A stretch of 64,000 nt of DNA, taken from assembly GCF_049889055.1 (NCBI RefSeq), contig NZ_JBLTWO010000010.1, forward strand, positions 62,001 through 126,000, given 5' to 3'. Source of the stretch: Rhizorhabdus sp049889055. GTDB lineage: Bacteria; Pseudomonadota; Alphaproteobacteria; Sphingomonadales; Sphingomonadaceae. Positions 9,500 to 23,666 of the stretch are shown here, one piece after another. The notes beneath the pieces were generated by a model. It did not search any database. It was given only the letters and a program-made list of their open reading frames with translations, and was not told where the DNA came from. A program made the position numbers and the translations under genes. Position 1 is the stretch's first letter. Each line of letters opens with the position of its first letter.

Positions 9500-10471
9500 G
9501 TGACGATATCCAGAATCGCCAGCACACTAGGTATCGGCAAGATCGTCGAGCAGGGTCACGGCGCACCTCCTACCATGCGCAGCCTGCGCCCCCCTCTGGA
9601 GGAATTGGGCGGACATTCCCGGGAGGCAATTTGCCAGTCCCTTTGCAGCACTGCGATCGAAGGTGCCGCGCCGAATGAAATGGCTGCCTATGCCCGGCAC
9701 GATTGTGAACGCTTCATTCGAACAGTAGGCTTAGTTCCGGATCAACACGGAGAGGTTCTGGAGATCGGAGGCGCCCCGTGGTTCACCTCGCTGTTGATAC
9801 GATGGTTCAGGCCAGGCATCCGCTCCCAATACACCAACTTCTTTTCGGCAACAGAAGGGACTGCAAGCCAGTCGCTTAGCGTGGTTGCGCCAACCGGATC
9901 GCGAGAGGACCACCACTTCGTCTATTCAAACGTGAATGTCGAAGCACCACCTCCGTCACGATTTCCTTACGACGACGCAAGCTTCGATGGCGTGCTCTTC
10001 TGCGAGGTGATTGAGCATCTGCAGATGAATCCCCTACGTGCGCTGAGAGAGATTTGGCGCGTGTTGAAACCTGGCGGCTGGCTCATCCTCACCACGCCCA
10101 ACATCGCCCGAATGGCCAACGTCCATCGCATAGTTGCCGGGTTGAATATTCACGACCCCTATTCAGCATATGGCCCTTACGGACGCCACAATCGAGAGTT
10201 CTCAGTCGGAGAGCTAAATTCTCTCATGCCATTTTGCGGGTTCGATCCAGATCAAATGTTCACGTCCGATGTGCACGGGGACGACATTGGCGACATCGAT
10301 ATATCACCAGATCTATGGGAGTTGATAAAGTCGCGTCGCGATACGCTGGGACTGTATATCTTCAGTCGGTGGCGCAAAGCTGAACGAGCGCCTATCGCCG
10401 GTAAACCCGACTGGCTATACTCCAGCTATCCTGCGGACCAGATGGTCCCGCTGGCTTGCACAGACCACTGA
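9500..10471 (+). CDS. SAM-dependent methyltransferase (type 11)
   Basis: A 323-residue class I methyltransferase. The GTG start at 9500 follows GGAGAG by 7 nt. Motif I is VLEIGGAPWFTS near 87, the post-motif region FDGVLFCEVIEHL is near 165 and RVLKPGGWLILTTPN follows, all typical of Methyltransf_11. Like the previous gene it is AT-richer than its surroundings and the two probably arrived together. It ends convergently with the minus-strand double methyltransferase. A role in glycan methylation is inferred from context only. Confidence 0.78.
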   Translation: MTISRIASTLGIGKIVEQGHGAPPTMRSLRPPLEELGGHSREAICQSLCSTAIEGAAPNEMAAYARHDCERFIRTVGLVPDQHGEVLEIGGAPWFTSLLIRWFRPGIRSQYTNFFSATEGTASQSLSVVAPTGSREDHHFVYSNVNVEAPPPSRFPYDDASFDGVLFCEVIEHLQMNPLRALREIWRVLKPGGWLILTTPNIARMANVHRIVAGLNIHDPYSAYGPYGRHNREFSVGELNSLMPFCGFDPDQMFTSDVHGDDIGDIDISPDLWELIKSRRDTLGLYIFSRWRKAERAPIAGKPDWLYSSYPADQMVPLACTDH

Positions 10472-10540
10472 CTGCTTACAAACCCTAAGCTTGCGGCTCA
10501 GCAACGCCACGGAAGTTCAGTAGCAAGGACCTCCCTCGCC

Positions 10541-13078
10541 TCACAGCCGCCGATAGACCTCCTCCACATGGCCAGTTCGCAGCCAGTGGCGGTGGCGGCT
10601 GACGAGCGTGTATCCTCCTGCCTTGGCGACCAGCGTGGCAACGGGGACGATGCCGGGCTGGGCCGCCTCCTGGTTGATGCTCACTATCCCGCGGACGCCG
10701 CCTTCGTGGGCCAGTCGCAGGATCGAGAGCGCCTCGGCCTCGGGCATTTCGGGGAGCGAATCGCTGTTCAGGAGCAGGTCCACATTCGCCTGCGCCAGTT
10801 GCGACGGCCCTATCGTGACGCCTCCGTCTCCCGCAACATGCTGCTGGAGCAGCGCTGCGGTCGGGCCGTCGAATAGCGTCCAGCGCGGCTGGCCCAGTCG
10901 CCGCGCATAAAAGGCCGCAAGGCCGATGCCGGCACCGACCTCGCCGACATGGACCTCGACGTCCCGACCGCCTGACGGCGTCATCTGGTCGGCCAGCTGC
11001 CCTACCCGCCACGCCGCATGAATGGCATCGAGCATGCGCATGTGGATGACCCGACCACCGCCGACACCTATGCCGAGATAGGCGCCGATCGACGGGGGCG
11101 GCGAAAGATCCGCGCCCAGCGCAGCTTCGATCGCGGCGAACAGTTCGGCCGGATCGCGCCGGCCATTGTCGCCCCAAGGGCCGGCTTCCGGGTTTTCCAG
11201 ACGCAGGCAACCGACCGCCTCGGCGAGCGAGACGAGCTTGTCATAGGTCCAGCGCGACAGCTTGGCAGCGAAGGCCGGATCGGCCGCGCGGGCGTGCTGG
11301 CGGTCGCCGCCGAGCAGCCCCTGTGCCGCCCGCGACCGGCCCAGCGCGGCCAGTTCCTCGGCCAGGCGCTCGTCATCCGCCGCTGCCAGCATCGCAGCAA
11401 GCGGACGCAGCCGGGTCGGCAGACGCTCGATCTCCTCCGGTCCCCCGGCGCGCTCCCACGCGCCGCGCAGACGGGCGGCTCTCGCGATGTCGGGCACGGC
11501 GGCAGGGGCTTCGATCAGCGGCAGGGTCAGGCCATGCTGGTGGGCGTATCGCGCCGACCAGCGATCGCCGCCTTCGGCCGATCGCACCGGCACCACCGTC
11601 GGATCGACCGCCGCAAGCGATGCCGTGACCGCTGTGACAAGCGCTTCGAGCCCCTCGGCTGATGTGGACGCGACAGGCGCGAAGCGGGCAAAGGCGGACA
11701 GCTGTCCGCCGAGTTGGGGATCGCGTTCGATCGACAGCGCATCGGCCTGGTCGAGCCCGCTCAGAAGCGCGGGCAGATCAGCCTTCCCGTTGTCATGCGC
11801 CGCCTCCAGCGCCGCGATCAGGCGTTGCGCCCCGACATGGCCGCGGTTGAGCAGCCACGGCATCCTCCCCCGCGCGCCGAGCGCGAGATCCCCCTCCGGC
11901 GGCGCGATGGCGAGCCGATCGTCCCGCCCGTTCAGATGGGCCGACAGGTCGAAATCGAGGTCGCCGATGAATCCGTCCGGGCCGAACATGACCGCCCAGC
12001 CATCCCCGGCCAACGAAGCGGTGTCCGCCTGTGCCAGCGCATATCGATAGCCATGGCGCCGCGCATAGGCTTGGATGTTCGGCGCCGTCACGGCGCGGGC
12101 GGCAGCATAGCCCTCCCCGCCCGCGCATTGCACGAGCACGACATCCGGCCCTCCTGTCGCATTCGCCGCCAGCCGCCGCGCCTCGGGGGACAGACGGAGC
12201 ACCGCGCAGAACTCGTTGCGGCCCCGCGCCGTATCATAGAGGCCCGCAACCTCCAGCCCGATCAAACCCAGCGCGCCGAGGCCCTCGACGATCTCGGCGA
12301 AGCGGTCGGGCGTGAAATACCAGGCGTGGACATCGACATAGCCGCCCAGTGCGAAGTCGTGGTCACGCATCGCCTTGCGCAGCCGCGCCACCCGATCGGC
12401 CGGCACCGCTTCGCCATGATCGCCCTGCCAGTGGCGCTGGCTGTCATTGTGCGTCGTCAGCGCGACATGCTCGACGATGCTCGCCAGACTGTGCGTCCGG
12501 CGCTGCTCGCGATGCGCCTGCAGCACCTGCGCGATCGTGCTTTCGGCCAGAAAATGGTCGAAGCAGTAGCGCTTGTCGGGGATGATCAGGCAGAACAGTC
12601 CATCGGGCTCGAGGATGCGTTCGATCTGCTGGAAATGGTGGACGAGGTCGGGCTGATGCTCGATCGCGTGGCTGCTGACCACGGCGTCGAAACGGCGCCG
12701 CACCTGTTCCAGCCCGCCGACATAGTCGACATGGTCGGGACAACCGGCAGGATCGAGGCCGATGGCCTGCGCCCGCGCACGGAGCTGTCCGGCGTCGAGC
12801 ACGTCGAGATAGGCGACTGCCGGCCCCCTGAGCAGCGGATTGCAGAAAGGGCCGATCTCCAGCACCGAACGGCCATCGGCGATCATCGCCACGAGATTTT
12901 CGCGCAACGCCAGCGGCGAAGCCACGAGGCCCCGTGCCCGCCCCTCGCGATCATAATGCGCCTCGGCCTCGGACGGCGCCACATCGAGATCGGGGTTCGT
13001 CGCCAGATAGAAGGCCGCATCGAACCGGGGCGGAAGCGCGGACGCTCCGCCGTCTTCGCGGATGATCGGTTCAGCCAT
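10541..13078 (-). CDS. double methyltransferase fusion protein
   Basis: An 845-residue protein with two methyltransferase-like ends. Residues 19-51 (FDAAFYLATNPDLD... to EGRARGL) are a small module shared with other proteins of this island. Residues about 60-290 form a class I methyltransferase (SVLEIGPFCNPLL near 69, SSHAIEHQPDL). The middle (300-480) is of unknown fold, with a DLDFD segment reminiscent of a GT-A metal site. The C-terminal 250 residues (VEVHVGEVGAGIGLAAFYA near 708, then WTLFDGP and LLLNSDSLPEM) resemble the putative sugar O-methyltransferase family. It lies 18 bp downstream of the giant glycosyltransferase on the same strand. Probably methylates rhamnose or another glycan residue; two acceptors are possible. 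Confidence 0.72.
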   Translation of the reverse strand: MAEPIIREDGGASALPPRFDAAFYLATNPDLDVAPSEAEAHYDREGRARGLVASPLALRENLVAMIADGRSVLEIGPFCNPLLRGPAVAYLDVLDAGQLRARAQAIGLDPAGCPDHVDYVGGLEQVRRRFDAVVSSHAIEHQPDLVHHFQQIERILEPDGLFCLIIPDKRYCFDHFLAESTIAQVLQAHREQRRTHSLASIVEHVALTTHNDSQRHWQGDHGEAVPADRVARLRKAMRDHDFALGGYVDVHAWYFTPDRFAEIVEGLGALGLIGLEVAGLYDTARGRNEFCAVLRLSPEARRLAANATGGPDVVLVQCAGGEGYAAARAVTAPNIQAYARRHGYRYALAQADTASLAGDGWAVMFGPDGFIGDLDFDLSAHLNGRDDRLAIAPPEGDLALGARGRMPWLLNRGHVGAQRLIAALEAAHDNGKADLPALLSGLDQADALSIERDPQLGGQLSAFARFAPVASTSAEGLEALVTAVTASLAAVDPTVVPVRSAEGGDRWSARYAHQHGLTLPLIEAPAAVPDIARAARLRGAWERAGGPEEIERLPTRLRPLAAMLAAADDERLAEELAALGRSRAAQGLLGGDRQHARAADPAFAAKLSRWTYDKLVSLAEAVGCLRLENPEAGPWGDNGRRDPAELFAAIEAALGADLSPPPSIGAYLGIGVGGGRVIHMRMLDAIHAAWRVGQLADQMTPSGGRDVEVHVGEVGAGIGLAAFYARRLGQPRWTLFDGPTAALLQQHVAGDGGVTIGPSQLAQANVDLLLNSDSLPEMPEAEALSILRLAHEGGVRGIVSINQEAAQPGIVPVATLVAKAGGYTLVSRHRHWLRTGHVEEVYRRL

Positions 13079-13096
13079 GAACGGGCTTCGGGCCGG

Positions 13097-17404
<4,308 letters not shown>

Positions 17405-17650
17405 CCCCGACACGCTGTCATGATGACGGAAGGAACGAAAGGAGGAGCGCGCATGGCGGAAAACTCTTGATCGAAGGTGCCGCGGGGCGGTTGCGCCGGC
17501 CGCGCCGGTCCTGCCTCTTAGGAAGAAGCTGCATTCAAACGCAAGTCGTTAAGGCTGCAGCAAGGCGGCGGCCATGATTGACTCCCGCGCACAGGCGGCT
17601 ATGGGGGCGGCCCGGCACGAGCGGCGATCCCCGAAGGAGCCGTCGACGCA

Positions 17651-19318
17651 ATGACGGCGAACTGGATGATCCTCATAAGACAGCGCAGCACCCGTCGATT
17701 TCCGCAAGCGGTTGATCGAGCGCGCCTGATGGCCGGCTCGCTGCTCGGCCTGTCGCTCGCAACGTGGGCGCCTTCGGTCTCGGCAGAGACGCTGATGGAC
17801 GCGGTCGAATCCGCTTATGCGACCAATCCGACGCTGGTCGAGCAACGCTTTCGCCAGAAGGCGACCAATGAAAGCTATGTCCAGACGCGGGGCCAATATG
17901 GCCCGACCGTCTCGCTCACCGCGACCGGCAATTATGAATATCAGAAGCTGGGGCCGAAATTCGGCAGCAGATCCGGCGATAGCAATCAGGGCGAGCTGAG
18001 CGTCAGCGTCCGCCAGCCGGTCTACACCGGCGGACGGGTGCGCGGGGCGATCGCCCAGGCGCGCGCCAATGTCGACCAAAGCCAGGAGATATTGCGTCGC
18101 GTCGAGGGCGAGACCGTCCAGCGCGTGATCGAGGTCTATGGCGCCGTGCTGCGGGACGAGCAGCGGCTTGAGGTCGCCAAGGAAAATATTGCGGCGCTCC
18201 AGGAGCAGCTCGCCGAACGGCGCGCGCGGCGCAATGTGCGGGACGCCACCATCACCGACGTCGCCCAGGCGGACGCGCGGCTGGCAGCGGGCGAGCTTCA
18301 GGTGGCGGCTGCCGAAGCGCAGCTGGCAGTCAGCCGTGGCCAATATCTGCTCGTCGTCGGCCATGAGCCACGCGATCTTCAGCCGCTGCCCGAACTGGGC
18401 GGCCTGCCCGAGAGCATCGACGAGGCCTTCGCCATTGCGGACGACGAGAATGCCAATCTCGTCGCGGCCCGCTACAACGAACAGGCGACCCGCGCCAATG
18501 TCGCGGCCCAGCGCGGCAACCAGCGGCCGCAGGCGACCATCTCCGCCTCGGCCGGCAAGCTCGGCCCACTGTCGCCCTATGACAGCCGCCAGCTGCGCAC
18601 CGACGTTCAGGCGCAGATCACGATCACCCAGCCGATCTTCCAGGCGGGTGCGATCCAGTCGCGCATCCGCCAGGCGCAGGACCAGAATGGTGCCGCGCAG
18701 GCCGCGCTCGACGGCGAACGGCGCCAGGCGCTGCAGGACGTCGTGATCGCGTGGAACCAGCTGCGTTCGGCCCGCATCGCCGTTACCGCCGGGCGCCGCC
18801 AGGTCGAGGCCGCACAGGTGACCTTCGCCGGCATGCGGCTCGAGGAACAGAACGGGCTGCGCACCACCACCGACGTGCTCAACGCCGAACAGGAGCTCGC
18901 CTCGGCGCAGTTGGGGCTCCTGTCCAACCGCTACAATGAATATGTCGCACGCGCCTCGCTGCTGCTCGCCATGGGCCGGCTCGATGCGCGCACGGTCAAC
19001 TCGGCCATTCCCGCCAGGGACCCCGACGCCGAATTCAACAAGGTGCGCTGGCGTGGCGTTTCGCCGACCGAACCCTTCGTGATGCTGCTCGACCGGCTGG
19101 GATCGGCCAGCCCCAATGCGAAGCCCAAGCCCGATCTGCGCGGCGCCGGGCAGCCGAAGCCGACCGGTCAGTTCGATCTGCCCGCAACGCCGCCGCAGAG
19201 CGTCGTCAACGAACCGCTGACCCCGATCAGCAAGAGCCGCGTTATCGCCGCCGAGGAGATTCCGGCGCTGCTCGGCGACTATGGCAATCCGCCGCCCCGC
19301 CCCGCGGAGCCCCAATGA
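17651..19318 (+). CDS. TolC-family outer-membrane channel of type I secretion
   Basis: Outer-membrane trimeric channel protein for a type I secretion system. 555 residues with an N-terminal signal sequence whose hydrophobic core (LMAGSLLGLSLATWA) is followed by a likely cleavage site after SVSA (residue 45). The two TolC repeats are visible: YEYQKL...VRQPVYTGG and TITQPIFQAG with long helical stretches between. A proline-rich C-terminal tail (from about 480) is longer than usual. AAGGAG lies 11 nt before the start. It leads the run TolC, ABC ATPase, HlyD, sulfotransferase, RTX and so probably serves the RTX proteins. Confidence 0.9.
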   Translation: MTANWMILIRQRSTRRFPQAVDRARLMAGSLLGLSLATWAPSVSAETLMDAVESAYATNPTLVEQRFRQKATNESYVQTRGQYGPTVSLTATGNYEYQKLGPKFGSRSGDSNQGELSVSVRQPVYTGGRVRGAIAQARANVDQSQEILRRVEGETVQRVIEVYGAVLRDEQRLEVAKENIAALQEQLAERRARRNVRDATITDVAQADARLAAGELQVAAAEAQLAVSRGQYLLVVGHEPRDLQPLPELGGLPESIDEAFAIADDENANLVAARYNEQATRANVAAQRGNQRPQATISASAGKLGPLSPYDSRQLRTDVQAQITITQPIFQAGAIQSRIRQAQDQNGAAQAALDGERRQALQDVVIAWNQLRSARIAVTAGRRQVEAAQVTFAGMRLEEQNGLRTTTDVLNAEQELASAQLGLLSNRYNEYVARASLLLAMGRLDARTVNSAIPARDPDAEFNKVRWRGVSPTEPFVMLLDRLGSASPNAKPKPDLRGAGQPKPTGQFDLPATPPQSVVNEPLTPISKSRVIAAEEIPALLGDYGNPPPRPAEPQ

Positions 19319-19406
19319 AAAGATTTAGCCGTCCGGCGGCCGCGATGATATCAGGCCGGCCAGCAAGCGATGATCGGCGGACGCCGCAAACGGGAATGAC
19401 TGCGCG

Positions 19407-21143
19407 ATGATTTCCGCCCTGTTTCAGAAGAACATGATCAACGACGCGCTGGCCAAGGGCAAGAAGGCCTTTGCGGCGGCCGCTGTGTTCAGCCTGTTCA
19501 GCAATCTGCTGTTCCTCGCGCTGCCGATCTACACCAACCAGATCTATTCGCGGGTGCTCGCCAGCCATAGCGGATCGACCCTGCTCGTCCTGACCTTCGG
19601 CGCGCTGGTCGTGTTCCTGGTCTCGAGCATCCTCGACCATTATCGCACGCAGACCCTGTCCAATTTCGGCATCGCCTTCGACCGCGAACTGGCGAGCCCG
19701 ACCTTCGCCGCGCTGTTCGATCTGGTCGTCCGCCGCGTCGGCGGATCGCATGCGCAGGCGCTGCGCGACCTCGACACGCTGCGTGCGGCGATCAGCGGGG
19801 CTGCCGTCAGCGTGCTGTTCGATCTGCCCTGGATGCCGATCTTTCTCGGTGTCCTGTTCGTGATCGATCCCTGGATCGGTGCCGTTACGACGATCGGCGG
19901 GCTCCTCCTGCTGCTGCTCGCCATCCTGCAGGATCGGGCGACCCACGCCGCGCTCAAGGAAGCGAGCAGCGCTGCGATCAAGAGCTATTCCTTCACCGAC
20001 GCCGCTCTGCGCAACTCCGAAATCGTCCGCGCGCTCGGCATGCTGCCGATGCTCGGCAGCGCCTGGTTCACCTATCGCCAGATTTCGCAGCGGATGAACA
20101 TCGTCGCCAGCGATCAGGGCAGCTTCTATCAGGCCGCGATCCGCTTCGTCCGCATGGGCATCCAGGTCGCGACGATCGCGGTCGGCGCCTATCTGGTCAT
20201 CATCGGCAACATCGCCTCCGGCCTGCTGTTCGCCAACATGCTGCTCGCCTCGCGCGCGCTGGCGCCGATCGAACGCCTCGTCGCCTCCTGGAAGATGCTG
20301 TTCGAGGCATCGCAATCCTACGCCCGCCTCGACAAGGTCCTCGCCGAGTTCGAGCCGCCCGTCCTGTCGACCCAGCTGCCGACCCCCACCGGACGCATCG
20401 CCTTCGAAGGGGTCAGCTTCACCACCAAGGCGTCGCCCGCACCGATCCTGATGGGCGCCAGCTTCATCATCGTCCCGGGCGAGATGGTCGGCGTGATCGG
20501 TCCGTCGGGCGCGGGCAAATCGACCCTGCTGCGGCTGATGGTCGGCATCTGGAAACCCGGCACCGGCACTGTCCGGCTCGACGGGGCCGACGTCTATAGC
20601 TGGGAACGCAGCGATTTCGGTCGCCATGTCGCCTATCAGCCGCAGGACACCGAATTGTTCGCCGGAACCGTGCGCAACAATATCTGCCGCTTCCTGCCGA
20701 ACGCACAGGACGCCGACATCGTCGCCGCCGCGCAACTGGCCGGCGCACATGACCTCATCCTGCGCCTGCCCAAGGGCTATGACACCGAACTGGGCGAGGC
20801 AGGATCGGTACTGTCGGCCGGTCAGCGCCAGCGCGTCGGCCTTGCCCGCACCCTCTACGGCGATCCCAAGGTGGTCGTGCTCGACGAGCCGAACGCCAAT
20901 CTCGACGCCGACGGCGAGACGGCGCTGGCCGAGGCGCTTCACAAACTCAGGGCAAAGGGCACGACCATCGTCATGGTGTCGCACAAGCCGAGCGTCCTGT
21001 CGCAGGCCGACAAGCTGATGATGATCCGCGCCGGCCGGATCGAGAAATACGGCCCGCGCGAGGATGTGCTGCGCGCGCTGAACCCGCCGCAGGCGCCACA
21101 GGGCAAGCCGCCGAGCCCCGCTCTGGCGGAGGTCAAGCCATGA
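19407..21143 (+). CDS. type I secretion ABC transporter (PrtD-like)
   Basis: Inner-membrane ATP-driven exporter of the RTX secretion system. 578 residues: a six-helix transmembrane domain in the first 300, then a nucleotide-binding domain with Walker A GPSGAGKST near 366, signature LSAGQRQR near 470 and Walker B VVVLDEPN near 490. There is no N-terminal C39 peptidase or peptidase-like domain, so it falls with PrtD/HasD/RsaD exporters that handle C-terminally signalled substrates. Its stop overlaps the HlyD start (ATGA). AtrD/AtrB-type genes in sphingan clusters have the same domain make-up. Confidence 0.93.
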   Translation: MISALFQKNMINDALAKGKKAFAAAAVFSLFSNLLFLALPIYTNQIYSRVLASHSGSTLLVLTFGALVVFLVSSILDHYRTQTLSNFGIAFDRELASPTFAALFDLVVRRVGGSHAQALRDLDTLRAAISGAAVSVLFDLPWMPIFLGVLFVIDPWIGAVTTIGGLLLLLLAILQDRATHAALKEASSAAIKSYSFTDAALRNSEIVRALGMLPMLGSAWFTYRQISQRMNIVASDQGSFYQAAIRFVRMGIQVATIAVGAYLVIIGNIASGLLFANMLLASRALAPIERLVASWKMLFEASQSYARLDKVLAEFEPPVLSTQLPTPTGRIAFEGVSFTTKASPAPILMGASFIIVPGEMVGVIGPSGAGKSTLLRLMVGIWKPGTGTVRLDGADVYSWERSDFGRHVAYQPQDTELFAGTVRNNICRFLPNAQDADIVAAAQLAGAHDLILRLPKGYDTELGEAGSVLSAGQRQRVGLARTLYGDPKVVVLDEPNANLDADGETALAEALHKLRAKGTTIVMVSHKPSVLSQADKLMMIRAGRIEKYGPREDVLRALNPPQAPQGKPPSPALAEVKP

Positions 21144-22543
21144 AGCTGCTCGCCGACCTGCGCCGCGCCATCGCGCGCCCCGATTCCAGCGAGACGGTTG
21201 AGGGCGAGCCGGTCGATCCGGCTGCCGCCTTCGCCGCCCGCGACGAGGAGATCGAACGCCGGCTGCGCCACCCGATGGCGAAGGGCGGCATCGCGCTTCT
21301 GCTCCTCATCATCGTCCTTCTGATCTGGGCATCGCTGTTCCGCGTCTCGGGAGCGGTGCTTGCCCAGGGCGTGATCAAGGTCGAGGACAACAGCAAGACG
21401 CTGAGCCGGCTCGAGGCCGGCGTCGTCCGCGACATTCTCGTTCGCGAAGGAGAGAAGGTCGCGCAGGGCCAGCTTCTGATCCGCTTCGACGACACCCAGT
21501 CCGAAGCCGCCGTCGACATCTTCCAAAGCGCGGTCGACAGCGCCCGTGCGCAAATCGCCCGCTTCCAGGCCGAGGCGGCCAACGCGTCCTCGGTCACCTT
21601 CCCTCAGGACCTGGTCGCGCGCGCCGCGACCGATCCGAATGTCGCCGCCCTGCTCGACGGGCAGCGGGCGTTGTTCGACACCCGGATGACCCTCTACCGC
21701 AGCCAGGCGATGGTCTTGAATTCGCAGGCGCAGCAATTGCAGACCCAGGTCACCGGACTGCAGATCCAGGCCGACGCGATCGAAGATCAGGGCAAGCTGA
21801 TCCGTGAGGAATTGCAGGGCGTGCGCGAACTGGCGCGGCAGGGCTATGCCCCCAACAGCCGCCTTCTCGCGCTCGAACGCAGCACCGTGCAGGTGCGCGG
21901 GCAGAAGGGATCGGCGATGTCCGACATCTCCCGCGCGCGCCAGTCGATCGGCCAGGTCCGCCTGCAGATCGCCCAGCTCGAAGACAAGCACCAGACCGAG
22001 GTCGCCGATGGCATCCGCGCCGCGCAGGAGAAGCTGGCAGAGGCCGACCCGAAGCTGCGCTCGGCGAAGATGATGCTGCAGCAGACGGAGATTCGCGCGC
22101 CGGTCGCCGGCTATGTCTTCAACCTGACCCAGTTCACCAAGGGCGGCATTGCGGGTGCGGGACAGGTGCTGCTGCAGATCGTGCCGTCCAACACCAAGCT
22201 GGTGGTCGCCGCCGAGGTCTCGCCGCGCGACGTGTCCGACGTACGTCGCGACATGCCCGCGCGCGTGACGCTGGTCGGCTTCAATCCGCGCCTCGTCTCT
22301 CCGGTCGACGGCAAGGTGACGTTGGTATCGGCCGACGCCCGCGTCAACGACAAGACCGGACAGAGCCACTTCCTGGTCGAGATCACCGTGCCCGCCGAGC
22401 AGATCGCGAAGGCCGGACCGAATGTCCGCCTCGTCCCCGGCATGCAGGCGAGCGTCGCGATCGTGACGGGTGAGCGGACGATCATCGACTATCTGCTCGA
22501 ACCCTTCACCGACTCCATGCGCACGGCCCTCCGCGAACGCTGA
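21140..22543 (+). CDS. HlyD-family membrane fusion protein of type I secretion
   Basis: Periplasmic adaptor linking the ABC exporter to TolC. 467 residues: short cytoplasmic N-terminus, one transmembrane segment near 53-70 (GIALLLLIIVLLIWASLF), a lipoyl half-motif (VLAQGVIKVEDNSKTLSRLE), a long alpha-helical hairpin (about 120-310), and the second lipoyl/beta-barrel part containing IRAPVAGYVFNLTQFTKGG. Typical PrtE/HlyD length. Translationally coupled to the ABC gene and followed 1 nt later by the sulfotransferase gene, suggesting a single transcript. Confidence 0.93.
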   Translation: MKLLADLRRAIARPDSSETVEGEPVDPAAAFAARDEEIERRLRHPMAKGGIALLLLIIVLLIWASLFRVSGAVLAQGVIKVEDNSKTLSRLEAGVVRDILVREGEKVAQGQLLIRFDDTQSEAAVDIFQSAVDSARAQIARFQAEAANASSVTFPQDLVARAATDPNVAALLDGQRALFDTRMTLYRSQAMVLNSQAQQLQTQVTGLQIQADAIEDQGKLIREELQGVRELARQGYAPNSRLLALERSTVQVRGQKGSAMSDISRARQSIGQVRLQIAQLEDKHQTEVADGIRAAQEKLAEADPKLRSAKMMLQQTEIRAPVAGYVFNLTQFTKGGIAGAGQVLLQIVPSNTKLVVAAEVSPRDVSDVRRDMPARVTLVGFNPRLVSPVDGKVTLVSADARVNDKTGQSHFLVEITVPAEQIAKAGPNVRLVPGMQASVAIVTGERTIIDYLLEPFTDSMRTALRER

Positions 22544-22544
22544 G

Positions 22545-23300
22545 ATGACCCGCAAGGTCGATTTCCTCGTCGCGGGGGTCCAGAAGGGCGGCACCAGCGC
22601 GCTGTTCGAATATCTGTGCGAGGTGCCGGGCCTGCATCTGCCCGACGTCAAGGAAGCGCATTTCTTCGACGACGAAGAGCAGGACTGGTGCCGGCCCGAC
22701 ACCGATTCCTACCATGCTCTCTTTCCCGACCGGCCCGGCCTGTGGGGCGAGGCGACGCCGATCTATCTCTATTGGCCGAACGCGATCGAGCGGATCGCCC
22801 GCTATAATCCGGCGATGCGGATGATCCTGATCTTCCGCAATCCCGTCGAACGCGCCTGGTCACACTGGAAGATGGAATATGCCAAGCGCAAGGAGCGCGA
22901 GCCCTTCGCATGGTGCATCCGCGAAGGCCGCGCGCGCCTGACGCCCGGCGATCCGCAGGCGCCCGGCCATCACCGCGTGTTCAGCTATGTCGAGCGAGGC
23001 CTTTACGGCGCGCAGGTCGAACGGCTGCTGCGGAGCTTTCCCCGCGCGCAATGCCTGTTCCTGCGATCCGAGGATCTCCGCAGCGATCCTGCCGCCACGA
23101 TCGCGTCGGTCTGCAGCTTCCTCGGGGTCGATGCACCGGCGTGCGTGCTGCCCCGCAGCGTGCACGAGGCGCGCGACGATGTCGATTATCCGTCGCGGCT
23201 GACGGCGGACGACCGGGCCCTGCTGGCCGAACTCTACCGCACAGACCTCCGGCGATTCGAACGGCTTACCGGGCTCGGCACAAGCGCCTGGCATCGCTGA
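22545..23300 (+). CDS. sulfotransferase domain protein
   Basis: A 251-residue cytosolic-type sulfotransferase that would use PAPS. The 5'-phosphosulfate loop is GVQKGGTSAL at 11-20 and the 3'-phosphate site is FRNPVERAWSHW near 97-108, both intact and close to heparan-sulfate-type enzymes. The ATG at 22545 directly follows the HlyD stop; an upstream in-frame start at 22470 would overlap HlyD by 25 codons and is rejected. Its place between the secretion genes and the RTX genes is unusual: it may sulfate the surface glycan or something attached to the RTX layer. The acceptor is unknown. Confidence 0.85.
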   Translation: MTRKVDFLVAGVQKGGTSALFEYLCEVPGLHLPDVKEAHFFDDEEQDWCRPDTDSYHALFPDRPGLWGEATPIYLYWPNAIERIARYNPAMRMILIFRNPVERAWSHWKMEYAKRKEREPFAWCIREGRARLTPGDPQAPGHHRVFSYVERGLYGAQVERLLRSFPRAQCLFLRSEDLRSDPAATIASVCSFLGVDAPACVLPRSVHEARDDVDYPSRLTADDRALLAELYRTDLRRFERLTGLGTSAWHR

Positions 23301-23666
23301 GGACATAGGTCCGGCCGCGCAGGACCTGCCCTGGTTCAGAAATAATCGCGGAAAACCGCGCCTGCTGCTTCCCGACAGGCGCTCGTTTCGTCGCTGTGAT
23401 CGCCTTTCTACGAAAATCGGCGCCTTTCCCGACCGCAAGCATTGCAGACCGCATAGAAAATAGCGGCTCGTCGCATGAAGAAAGCCATGCTGCGCTGCGC
23501 TTTTGTCTGTTGCGCGGTTGAGAAAGCTTGGCTAAGCAACGTGCTGGGCTTGCTCGTCGAACCATGCCGTGGGGGATCGGTTCGCGGGCGGCAAGGGGCG
23601 CCTCCCGCTCGTGAATACGGGAGGTTGCGCGCTGCTTGCCCGGGTAAGGTTCAACTGGAGGTTCTA
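23301..23666. other. non-coding leader upstream of first RTX gene
   Basis: This 366-bp gap holds no credible gene. A small inverted repeat (AGGTCC at 23307 and GGACCT at 23322) lies just after the sulfotransferase but has no T-tract. The remainder presumably carries a promoter and a long untranslated leader for the RTX gene; no promoter could be fixed. The in-frame extension from 23475 is unlike the other two RTX proteins and is regarded as untranslated. Confidence 0.5.

Noticed and set aside
23475..23666. Upstream extension of RTX copy 1 by 64 residues
   Set aside because: The other two copies start at MANY with the same ribosome-binding word directly before; the extension is Cys/Arg-rich and unlike a type I substrate.
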